Source: Xestospongia muta (taxonomy: Eukaryota > Porifera > Demospongiae > Haplosclerida > Petrosiidae). From it: a DNA stretch of 64,000 bases. This document shows, piece after piece, positions 1 to 19,563 of the stretch (positions are counted from its first letter, which is position 1; each line of letters opens with the position of its first letter). A program made the translations under genes and the position numbers. The notes beneath the pieces are model-generated. The model was not told the DNA's origin and did no database searches. It worked only from the letters and a program-made list of their open reading frames with translations. The stretch covers positions 29,461,245-29,525,244 of the forward strand of contig OY848917.1 of assembly GCA_963693285.1 (NCBI GenBank). Direction: 5' to 3'.

Positions 1-396
1 TACTTTGAGTGGACTAACAATAGAGTGATCATTCCAAGGGGCACTGTCTTGGACTACAATAAATTGTCTTATAAAGTCGAAGGTCAATGGTAAGGCTGCA
101 AAACATAATTAATGATCTACCCTCTCCTGTTGGTAACGTAATGAAGACGTCTCTAAAAAGTCACAAACAGCTTTCTGTTGATTCTAATTACGAGTGTGGA
201 AAGTGCTGTCTTGATTGCTTCTGAAAAGGAACTACAACTTCGAGTCTAAGTGTCCATACTGTATTCTCCATTTTGATTGTGACGTTTGCAACGTCAGCTC
301 CTAAGAGCATTCTAATTGGTAAGCGTGAAGCCCTTTCTCTAATCAAATGAGGAGGCGTAGGGCGATCTCACCTGACCATGATAGTACTTTTATATA
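1..396. other. Upstream region of the first epoxide hydrolase gene
   Basis: The first 93 bases are open in frame 1 and end in TAA, encoding about 30 residues (ending KLSYKVEGQW). This could be the tail of a gene or transposon that starts before the window, but I do not recognise it. The rest up to the ATG at 397 has only short open frames. No clear TATA box or other promoter element is visible. Confidence 0.25.
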
Positions 397-3300
397 ATGG
401 CGACCTTTTTGTCCCGTGTCCCTTTCTCCCTCATAATTCGTTTCTCTCAAGTGTTGTGGACTGTCACCACATTTATTAAACTTATTCTAGCAATCCTAAC
501 CAATCCTTTTAACATTTTCAAAAAGAAAACAAGAAATGGTGAGATAAATGTACATATATATAACCAGGAGCGCATGAGCGTCGCGAAGCGACGCGAAGGA
601 GCGTCAAACTCCCTTAACCAACTGTTGTCGAATCACAGCTTAGAGCATATGTCCATATATGGAGATAACTGCTAAGTGTTTTGCATTTTAATAGCTTCTG
701 GGCTGTAACCTCTTAGTAGGTGCGGTGCGCTTTAAATAGATAAATTTAAGAGAAGTCAAGAAGTCAAGAAAATGGCCAAGCGACCTTGAACAAAATATAT
801 ATATCATTATATTCAGACACAAGGTAACTCCCAAGTGTCCTGGTGTTCTGTGTGGACAAAGTGTCACAGGCTTAAGTGCCTACTTCCTTGTCCACGCAGC
901 AAGGAAACTACCAAAACGTTTGTTACCCTTGTAATAGATGCAAAAAAGCTGGCAGAAAGTTCTTTTTAAGACCTCCAGCAACTTCCCTAGCCTGAGACTA
1001 GTTTTCATGTATTGCCAGAGAACTAGTCTTGTTGAATAAAGTGATATATGTTGTTCAACTGTTTCCACCTCTTTAATGACAAAGCCTCCATAACCTCCAA
1101 GTATAATTCTTTTAAACGTTTCTCGATGTACATAACTTCTTTCTTAGTTTTGACTTCGTTTTACTCGCCGTATGATTGTAATAATATTCATTGCTCCGTC
1201 ACGTACTTAGCAGTACTTATGCTGAATAGTGTATTTCCTTATATGGAATAATCCTTGACACCGTGTTTCGACAATGGTTAGAATACAAATATAATGGCAG
1301 TTTGACGCTCCTTCGCGTCGCTTCGCGACGCTCATACGCTCCTGATATAACTATGACTCAATAATCATTCATTTACTAATGTGAGCAATGCTTATTGTGG
1401 TAGTTTTCAAAATTTGGTACCACAATATTAACTACTCTTAAATGATGATACACAAGTAACAGTGGAGTAGGAAGCTATATATATATAATATATATTGTGG
1501 AGGCCAAACATGTGCAGGCATGTTTACAATAGTAGCAAAACACTTTAAATTTTCAACAACAGTAAATCCATGGAAATTGCTTGTACCCTTATGGCAAAAA
1601 ACTTCTACGTGCATTTCTATCTGATCCATATGACTTTTCTGTCTTCTTCAATAATGTTGGATCTGTTGGTTGAGATATTTCAGAATGAAGAGCACATCAT
1701 GCCTGATCACATGTATTGATATCACCTCTGTCATCATGTGAACTTTCTGAAATATAATTTTCGCTACTGACACTTAATTATAAAGAAATTGTACTTTTTC
1801 CCATGTCTTCATCAAAGCTTGCATTGTCTTCATCATGTGGTAGTTCAGCTATGTATTATTTAGGATATCATTATATACTCTGCCTAACCTTCATGTTCTG
1901 GTCTCTTTGAGAAAAAAACAATGTTGGACTGCCCAGATATCTTCCTTTTGGCCATCTTTAATAGGTTTACTAACCATTTGCTAACCCCCCTCCCCTTCTC
2001 TCTCTCTCTCTCTCACTCAAACCTCATTTGCAGTCCCTCCAGCATGTTTGTTTGATGTATCACTGGGTACTCATGAATATATTACTGCTAATGGTATTAA
2101 ATTCCATTGTGTCATTAACGGAGATCCCAGTAAACAAGTAATGCTCCTCTTTCATGGATATCCAGAAGTAAGTTATTTTCTTTATAACAATCTATACTAG
2201 TACATTATCATCAGTAATAGAAGTGTTTAGTGACCAATGACAAAGGTATATACATTTTTACATGTATTGCTATATTGAGTGATTGAAAGTGACCAATAAA
2301 ATTAGCTGTTAACATTTACATGCATAAATCAACAGAGATTTAAATACATACAGCAGGCAATGAATTTAAGCACTGCTACAATATGTTTGACTGACCAAGC
2401 CCATGTACTAGAGTTGTATGTTGTATGCATTAATCATATGAAAGTTATAGTGTTCACTTCATTATTAAATCAATCTCTGGACAATGTCTTGAGTTATATT
2501 TCCATTATTTAATGTAGTGTATTGGCAGTTGATTACTTGTATCTTCTTTATAATATCTTTGTAAATAGTGTGTCTGTTGTATACATGATTTTTTTCTTTA
2601 GTTTTGGTTTTCTTGGCGTTATCAGTTGAGAGAGTTCTGTAAAGATTATAGAGTAGTGGCTGTTGACATGAGGTGAGTCATGATCAATTTAAGAGATTTT
2701 TTAGATGTAATGAATTAGTTTATAGGAAATGTTATAACTCTTAAGTACAAAACCTTAGCTGGATAAGTAGCTAAAAAACACTGAGTGATTTTATTTGACT
2801 ATGGCATAAGAAGTTACTAAATAATATTGACAAAAGGATTGTCTCAACAAAAAGCTATCCTTAGTAAAGTTATTAGACCACAGGTGTGTAAGTGACATTG
2901 TTACTGTGCAGTCACAATTTATCTAGCATTGTTTGTGTGGCTTCGTGGTTAACACCCAATCACTGTATTATAGTATTAGGTATGAAAGTGACACTGTTAA
3001 CACAAGTTACAGTTTTGTTCTTTTGCTAAGCTGCCTATTTGATAGACTGTTACTATATATAACCTTATGTTTCACTGTATTTGATGGTTTTTTAACATTA
3101 TAATAAATGTACTACATGTAAGTACTTATTAGTTATATCCTAATTTGTTGACTAGCTTCCCATATGGAAATTGTTTTGCCATTTATTTTAATATATTGTT
3201 ATGTGATGCATACATGTATTTAAATTATCAGAATAACTAGACTTTATTCTTTCTCAGGGGATATGGTGAGACTGAAAAACCAGCAGGAGTGGAAAATTAT

Positions 3301-5683
3301 GCTTGGGATATACTAAAGGAAGATATAGTACAATTGGTATGGCTCAACTTAACTATATTTTTATATTAAAACATTATGTCAGGTTAAAACTGTTAGTCCT
3401 GACCAGAAGTGTATTCTAGTAGGTCATGATTGGGGTGGAGTCATTTGTTGGTAAGTTATAACTATAAAGTATAAAACTTGTGTTGTCTTATAGTTTGGTC
3501 AAGTTAATTTAGACCTTTGTAATTTAAACTATTTATGATTGTATTTACTTATGATTAACATTATAAACATAGATAATTTGAACTCAAAATTTAACTTTAA
3601 GTAATGGTATTGCCAAATTAACATAAATGTCATAGTTGCTGTGTACTAATGTATGTTAGAAAAACATTGTCAAAGATTATATGTGAATAGATTTTAGTGT
3701 TCCTGTCTGTAATACTTAACATACCTACACATGTAGACAAAATAGATAAAAGAAATTAATACAAATACAACTTTGCTGTAGGAGAACTGTCCATGAACAT
3801 CCCGAGTTATTTGATAAATATATTGCAATCAATTGTCCTCATGAAAAGTATGTTGATACTATCAATAACATTTAATAACGTGTTTAGTTAATTAAGTATA
3901 TTTTTAATTGTATGTTTATGGGGGAGGATGCATCTTTGGACCACATTTATGTATATATATATAATTAGTATATATAATTGTATATTTGTGTGTGTGTGTG
4001 TGTGTGTGTGTCATATATATATCAAAGTTCTGAGGTCTATAATTTGTAAAAGATAAACGAGGGAATTTATAAAAGATAAAAGATATCACCTGAGGGTACT
4101 GTCTTTTACAAAAATTCTAAATCAGAGGTTCTATATTTTAAAACATTATCCTGCTATGAGGTCTATATGCGTTATATAGAACTGACCCTCTAATTCAAAA
4201 TGTAGATGTAATATTGTTGCTATACACTTTGAAGCAGTGGTATATTTATTACATTTTAGTCCATTTGCTTTGTTTCATTCTATGTATTGTTGTATACAAT
4301 AATTGAGAGGAATGAATAAATGAAAACATATCATTTAACTACCATTACATATAGGAACCAATGAGTTTCATTAACCTTAACTATGAGTGCTATGATGATT
4401 AATAATAATGCTGTGTATTTAGCTTTCTATAGTTACACGTATAGTCTTCCACAAACACTAGTGTTAATTAGACATCTTTGTAACTCTACTTTCAAAACAA
4501 TTATAAGACAATTTTTTAAATTATAATCTTGTTTCTTATAGAGTATATCAACATGCTGTTTGTACAAGGTGGTCAATGCTGATGAGGGCTTGGGTATGTG
4601 TGAGAGAGAGAAAGAGAGAGAGTGTTATTAATAGTGGAAAAGTTATGTTCTGGTTACTGATAATTTTTGCTTCACAGTATAACTTTATTTCTATTATTAT
4701 ATTATTACCATCCAGTACACATTTATGGCTAAGACTCCATGGTTGCCAGAAGTTACACTATCACTAAATGACTTTGGTGTGTTTAAAGGAATTTTCAAGG
4801 GAAGAAGAGCTGTAAGTAATACTATACTGTACTATTCATACGTACCAATCCACAATAACTGAATTAAATTAGCTTTGTTTTGTATTATATACCTGAGCAT
4901 ACAGACAGTATCCCCTGTCTAGTTATACCTATTTCATTATCAAAGTAGCTATAGATGCTTTAATTAAATATTAATTAAGTTACATCAATAATCTTTAGAT
5001 GTTACCATATATAAAAAATTGCTATAAAACAGAGTGAGGTTTCCTAATTGAGTAATATTTAAATTTTTAGGGTCTTCGTAATCGTGAAAACTTTTCAGAT
5101 GATGTTCTTGAGGCATTTAAATACACTTTCAGTCAACCAGGAGCTCTAACACCCACTCTTAATTATCATCGTAACCTTATATACGAACAAGTCTGGAAAC
5201 CTCCTCCTCAACCTATTGAGATTCCAACATTAATAATATGGGTAGGATGACTATGCTTGTATTGACATGACTATTGTACAACCACTGCTATTACTTGTAC
5301 ACAGGGGTTTATATGATCTTAAATTTATAGGGTGATGATGATTTATTCTTTGATGTATGGTTCGCTGATAACCATGACAAATTTTGTACCAACATTACTG
5401 TCAAGTAAGTTTTCCTCTTAAAAACAATTTATATATATACATACAAATCTTTCCAGTTACTGTTTCGTAAATATATCTTTGTGTGTCCCTAGACTTTCAC
5501 AGGATCATATATGCACTATAGTTGGGTCTTAATAATAAGTATATAATATTGCAACCAGAATATAAGTTAATGTGTTTACCTCTTTTCCTTTATAGACATA
5601 TTCCTAACTGCAGTCATTGGGTACAACAAGACTGTCCAGAACTCACTAACCAGTATATGAGGGAGTTCCTTGAACAGTGGTGA
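397..5683 (+). CDS. Epoxide hydrolase-like alpha/beta hydrolase, paralogue A (EPHX3/EPHX4 type)
   Basis: Eleven exons: 397-538, 2034-2167, 2602-2672, 3258-3336, 3383-3450, 3782-3847, 4542-4593, 4716-4811, 5071-5241, 5331-5404, 5596-5683. They total 1041 nt (346 aa), and all introns are GT-AG. Residues ~5-35 form a hydrophobic N-terminal anchor, followed by a basic stretch (FKKKTRN). The body is an alpha/beta hydrolase of the epoxide hydrolase family: oxyanion motif HGYPE, nucleophile Asp158 in GHDWGG, acid Asp about residue 297 in WGDDD, and base His325 in NCSHW. Lid tyrosines are plausible in YTFMAKTPWLPE and LNYHRN. By family it should open epoxides to diols at a membrane, probably the ER; the substrate is unknown. 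Exon 7 (residues ~188-204, VYQHAVCTRW...) differs strongly from the two paralogues, and HGYPE replaces their HGFPE, so this copy may be diverging. It is the first of three tandem genes. Confidence 0.88.
565..1344. mobile_element. 780-bp non-autonomous DNA transposon with 46-bp terminal inverted repeats
   Basis: The ends at 565-610 and 1299-1344 are inverted copies of each other with one visible mismatch, starting CAGGAGCG. The element is flanked by a 7-bp direct repeat, atataac (558-564 and 1345-1351). The paralogous intron at about 8675-8700 has the same flanks with a single atataac and no insert, which is an empty-site control. Each terminus also contains a small hairpin, GCGTCGC-gaa-GCGACGC, very GC-rich against the AT-rich background. 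No transposase is encoded; the interior has only short frames. Superfamily is uncertain: a 7-bp duplication and CA-starting ends would fit P-like or an atypical hAT element. Confidence 0.88.
3986..4011. repeat. (TG)n microsatellite in intron 6 of paralogue A
   Basis: About 12 TG units, surrounded by AT-rich palindromic sequence, inside the intron between exons 6 and 7. Confidence 0.8.
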
Positions 5684-6189
5684 CATCATTGTGTATACAT
5701 TGATACATGTACCACGATGTACTCATTTTTGGTATATAAAATGAAGTTATGTTTCTGTTATGATAGGTTTATTAAGTCAATTCAATTTACTGGTAATAAA
5801 GTAATAGTTGATAATTCAAAGCCTCATATGCAATTGAGTTTTAGTTCTTTAGTTAATTGAAGAAACAAAAGCTTCTATAATCTATTGTCAAATGTGCCTG
5901 GATAATAACTGCATCTTGATAAACTGTATAGGTGGTGCATCTTTAATCCCATTTACTTCACATGAGAATAAGCCTACAGTCCATAGCCTCATTGATACAC
6001 AGTCACTATATACTATGTTCACTACTATATAGGTCTTTAGCACTGTATAGTATACCTTTCTAAGAGTTTACTACTTATAATAACAAAAGGGGTCATTCTT
6101 TTATATTGGATCTATACCACCTGACTCATGATGATCTTCAATGAAACGGTCTTATTACTAATAATTGATGTTTATTATTTTAATTGTGT
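5684..6189. other. Intergenic, 3' flank of paralogue A
   Basis: AT-rich sequence with no supported gene. AATAAA at about 5795 could serve as the polyadenylation signal for paralogue A. Confidence 0.4.
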
Positions 6190-8130
6190 ATATATATAAT
6201 ATAATCAACTTCTTTGGATTGCCACCTTGCTGTGGTAGATCTTGTGTGTTCCAATGATCCTCAGAGCAATACTGTCTGGAGTCTAGAACTCTTGGTAGGG
6301 TTACCCATGATGGTAAGGTTGGAGGGAAGGAATCAGATGAAGGGTAATCCACCAAGTCCACAAGAGCTTGTGTATTCCGATGATCCTGAGAGCAATGCTG
6401 TGTGGAGTCTAGAACTGGTATACATAGGGTCACCTATTGCAGTAAGGTCAGAGGGAAGGAAACAGATGAAAAGGAATCAACAGTGGATTAGGCAGATAGG
6501 ATTCACACAATATTAATGGTTATGAAGGCAGAAAAAGGCTGCAACAGTTGGGAGATTCACAGTTGTTGAGGTTTTCCTTGCCATTGGAACTGGACCTACC
6601 TACTGTCAAAGATCATGTGTTTACTGTTACTGGTGTGCAACAACAGCAAAAGGTGACGGGGACAGGACCATGAAATCTGGATGCCTCTAGCTTTGAATTG
6701 GCATGTAGGCAGTGAAGTCTGATTCAGTTGTCTCACTCTTGGGTTGGAACATTGGAGCGATTCAACAGCTTTCTTTGCGACTGAGCAGTCCTATTTAGGA
6801 TCCACTCTGCTTACCTTGCATGGGGAAGGGCTAGGAAAGGTGCCTTAAACATAGTCTGTTCAATCCTCTTTCTTGGCTGGATTACTGCGCCCAGTGGGAT
6901 CACCTACCAGGAGTTACAAAATCAAAGTCATGCTCAATTTTGGAACCTGGAAAGTTCAGACCGTCATAGACAACAGAGTTGGATTCGCCATTAAGAATGC
7001 GCTTGTCAATCATCTCCTAGAAGTCCCCATTGGCATTAACAAATGCTCATGTCTTTTCATCTCCAACTCTCAAAGAACCAGCAGTAGTCAAACACTGTGG
7101 AAGACCTTGTCAAAGGTTGGCTGCCCAAAGAAATTCATCGACATCCTCAGATTTCTCCAAATTCCTCACTGATAGAAGGGAGACAAAGCTTTGAGGTAAA
7201 CACAGGAGTTAAGCAGGGATGTGTAATTGCTCCCACACTCTTCTCCATCTTCATTATTACCATCAGCCACTTGGTGAAGGACAAGCTCCACAGTGAGGTG
7301 GACATCGTATACAAGTTATAGATGGAAGACTCTTCAATCTCAGTTGTCTGAGGTCCATGAGAAAAACCTTACCAATATTGCAAGTGGAACTTCACTATGC
7401 TGATGATAACTCTGTCTTTGCCCTCTCAGAAGAGGATCTTCAAACGATCTTGGATGTTTTTGCAGAAACATATTAAACAATTGGCCTCTGTTTCACCATC
7501 AACAACACACACGTCCTCCATCAACCAGTGTCTGGGCAGGATACAGTTGCTCCCTTTATCCAAATTAATGGAGAAACCATTACCAATCTGGAACACTCTC
7601 CCTACTTGGGTACCCAGCCATCTATCACTCAGGGCTGACATTGATGCAGATTTCCAACATTGTCTTCAGTCTACAAGTCTTGCTTTTTGGTGGATGCCAT
7701 GCATGGTCTTTGATGACCATGACATCTGCACTGACACTAAGATCCTTGTGTACAAACCAGTCATCCTCCCAACTCTTCTATATAGTTTGTGGGAACCTGG
7801 ACTATGCATAGATATCACCTTAAAATTCTGGAGAGGCATCACCAACAATGCCTGAGAAAGATCCTATGCATCAGTTGGGAAGATAGGTGCACCAATATCA
7901 GTGTCCTTAAAGTGGGCAAATGCACAAGCATCGAGGCCATGCTCATCTGTTACCAGCTTCATTGGCCCGGCCATGTACTCAGGATGCCGTACTACCCACT
8001 GCTGAAGCAAGTCCTTCTTCCCAGCTGAAGGAAGGAACTCAAACTCAAGGGGGACAGAAAAAGTGCTTCAAGGACTTCTGAAGGCTATCCTCAAGAAGTG
8101 TAACATCAATGATCTCACTCACACGTGAGT
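6190..8130 (+). mobile_element. Decayed non-LTR retrotransposon (LINE) relic
   Basis: A plus-strand relic of an endonuclease/reverse-transcriptase LINE. A 5' leader with two similar segments (6214-6300 and 6360-6440) is followed by the start of the APE-type endonuclease (LNFGTWKVQTV, ~6930). The frame then jumps directly to reverse transcriptase (LWKTLSKVGCPKKFID, ~7095), so most of the endonuclease and the early RT are missing. Further RT pieces are GVKQGCVIAPTLFSIF (~7208-7255) and the catalytic LHYADDNSVFALSEED (~7392-7440). The C-terminal region shows HHQQCLRKILCISWEDR (~7833) and HWPGHVLRMP (~7960), then KGGQKKCFKDF (~8050). The pieces lie in different frames with stops between them, so it cannot encode a working protein. 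The clade (RTE-like) is a guess. Confidence 0.85.
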
Positions 8131-8278
8131 GATTGTCAATGATGATATAATATAATTCATACCTTCTTACACAACAGCATGTACATTTTTGCTTCAAAAT
8201 GTTAGTGACACAATGAAATTTAAGACCTTTAGCAATAAAGCACTCAATGACAAGCCACTCAAAATACTGGAGGAACTG

Positions 8279-8314
<36 letters not shown>

Positions 8315-8536
8315 TGAGATTATTTGACAGAGTTTGGATTTTGGATTCTATATCTTGGCTTAATTTCTTTATGAATATTCTTCAAAATGGCTAAAACAAC
8401 CATAACAGATATTGACACTATAAATAATCGAAGAACGTATGCAAACTGTAGGAGGGAGCTGCTTACTACGCAAGACTAACTGCAACAATATTGCATCAGT
8501 CACATGGTCAAATTGAGGGCGGGTCTACTTAACAAT
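8131..8536. other. Intergenic upstream of paralogue B, with a (GA)n run
   Basis: Holds a GA microsatellite at about 8285-8313 and otherwise AT-rich sequence. It is the presumed promoter region of paralogue B. An in-frame upstream ATG at 8504 would add 11 residues; the start at 8537 was preferred because it fits the length of paralogue C. Confidence 0.45.
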
Positions 8537-13298
<4,762 letters not shown>

Positions 13299-14766
13299 TG
13301 TAATGAGTGATAACTAACATTTTGATAGATATATTTTAAAAAAACATACATGCATACATTAATTGTCTACATGTATGTATACCTAATAAAGATAAACTCA
13401 TTTGTCCTTTGTTTAGAATGATTACTAAATTTTAATATTTTTGATTCAAGTTGTACATGTCTTCATTGTACTTCTGGTACTTTAATACTTCTGATGGATA
13501 CTTGAAGCATGTGTCCTTATACCATAGTCAATTTAAAACAATTGTGTAAAATAATAGGTAATTTGTATTGCTTGATTACTGACAAGTATATTGGTATTGT
13601 GTTATTGAATTAGAGATGCACTGTATAAGTTATTAGTATTATGCCCATGGACCACTAAATGTTGCATTAAGGTGTGGTATGTCAATTAAAGGAAGTAGGT
13701 AGTCAGTCTCTGCTCAAAAGTCGTAGTAGTATATTTGGTAAGTTAATGATCAAGAACTACCAAAACATTTAAATCAACAGGGACAGCATTGGCTATTTTG
13801 AAGTGGTCATGCCATGAACCAAAACCGTCTAAGGGGTCTGGAATTTTGGAATTTGGGGCTTCAAGGAGGTCCCTGTTGCAATCTGAAGCCAAAATTCACT
13901 GAACTAAAGTGCTTTTGATATATGATAAATCATGTACTTTATAATGAAACAACAATACAAATTAACTAAATCAATATAAACCAGGCTGCATGAGAGTCAA
14001 AATTTGCCAAAAACTTGAAGTCTTCTTTCTGATTTGCTAATGAATTGGTTTGCAATGTCAGGTAAATGTAACTGATCTGTTTTAGGGTGAGGGAGTTCCT
14101 AGGACAGTAGTGAACCCAAAATATACAGCTAAATTCATACTTTTGTACTGTACTTAACCCAGTGACATCATCCTTGTACATATAAAGATACAGGTGCCAT
14201 AAAAGTTTTTAATTGGTAACAATAACCCAAGCCAATAAATAGATATATAGTTATGATCATTGTATAATCTTAGACTGACAAAAGCATATCCTACATGTTT
14301 TGTACTGTAGTTGCTTTGCATGGTATAAAACATTTGATACTGATTATTCAATATTAAACTTCAGCATGCCCATATGGTTGCTTTGGCACCCTATATCAGC
14401 TCACTCTATTTTCTTTAGATGTCTTTTGTTGGGTAGTAAAATAAACTAATTTTATGATATTCAATAAGTCAATTGCTACATACATTCAATAACTTAAATA
14501 TACATAAGTCAATTGCTACATACATTCAATAACTTAAATGTACATAGTTCAATTGCTACATAAAAAGTGTTAAGTATTTAATTTTGAAATGGTGACTAGT
14601 AACATATTTTATACTAGCTACACTGTTTGAATTACCTGGTAAAATATGCCTGGGAAGTTGACCTTTGATATAAACCACGATTATGGTCACACAATGTGTC
14701 TGTCACAACAACCACTCCCCCAGAGGGTCTGGCAACGCCCCCCTAACTACTCTGGATCTGGGAAAG
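13299..14766. other. Intergenic between paralogues B and C
   Basis: No gene is supported. About 2.4 copies of a 40-bp direct repeat (core aagtcaattgctacata) lie at 14466-14561. The 3' part just before 14767 is the presumed promoter of paralogue C, where the sequence becomes more GC-rich. Confidence 0.5.
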
Positions 14767-18834
<4,068 letters not shown>

Positions 18835-19563
18835 TGACATCATTGTGTATACATTGATACATGTAACAATAGTGCGTGCTACATTCATACACAAACAACT
18901 ATTGGATTTCTTTAGTTATATTAGATATAATTGGCTATTAATTTTGTTAACCTTGGTTTAATATAGTCTTTTATAATTAATAGAAGTGCTACCTTACATT
19001 ATCAATTATTCTATCAATAGGCCTGGCATGCATGGTACACATAAAATTTTAATAGCGGACTACATAGTAATGTTACTTACAGCACAAGTAGTAAGCAATA
19101 TAAATAAAATGACCTGTTGTCTGTATTATAAACAATGTCTTTTATTGAGTAAATGGTATTATTCATAAAAATCAACTCGTCTTACACTGTCAGTAAGTGG
19201 GCACTTGTACTTGTTGTTCCTACCAGAAGATGGTAATAGAACATGATGCAATAAAGTAAAGATATTCATTGGTTGCTATGTGTCAACAGTTACTGTATTT
19301 GAGTTAATTTCATTGAGCACACTTGAGAGTCCCATACAATAATATAATAAAAAGATGAAAACAAACGTACCCTAACACATGGTCCAAAACAATCTTAGAA
19401 CTGCCTGGTACACATCTTGTTCAAGATGGTAATAGACTGGAACATTTTGTTTACATGTATTTAAAATTTCACACTAAACTTTCAAATAGAAATCTTTTTT
19501 GGCAATACAAATAATATTTATATAATAATTGTTGTTATACTCATTTTCAATTATAAACAGGAC
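18835..19563. other. Intergenic between convergent genes
   Basis: The 3' flanks of paralogue C (plus) and the PH-domain gene (minus) meet here. Only short frames are present; I see no gene. Confidence 0.5.

Noticed and set aside
397..675. 92-residue protein from exon 1 read through into MSVAKRREGAS
   Set aside because: After 538 the frame enters intron 1 and the terminal repeat of the 780-bp transposon; the paralogues show the same exon border.
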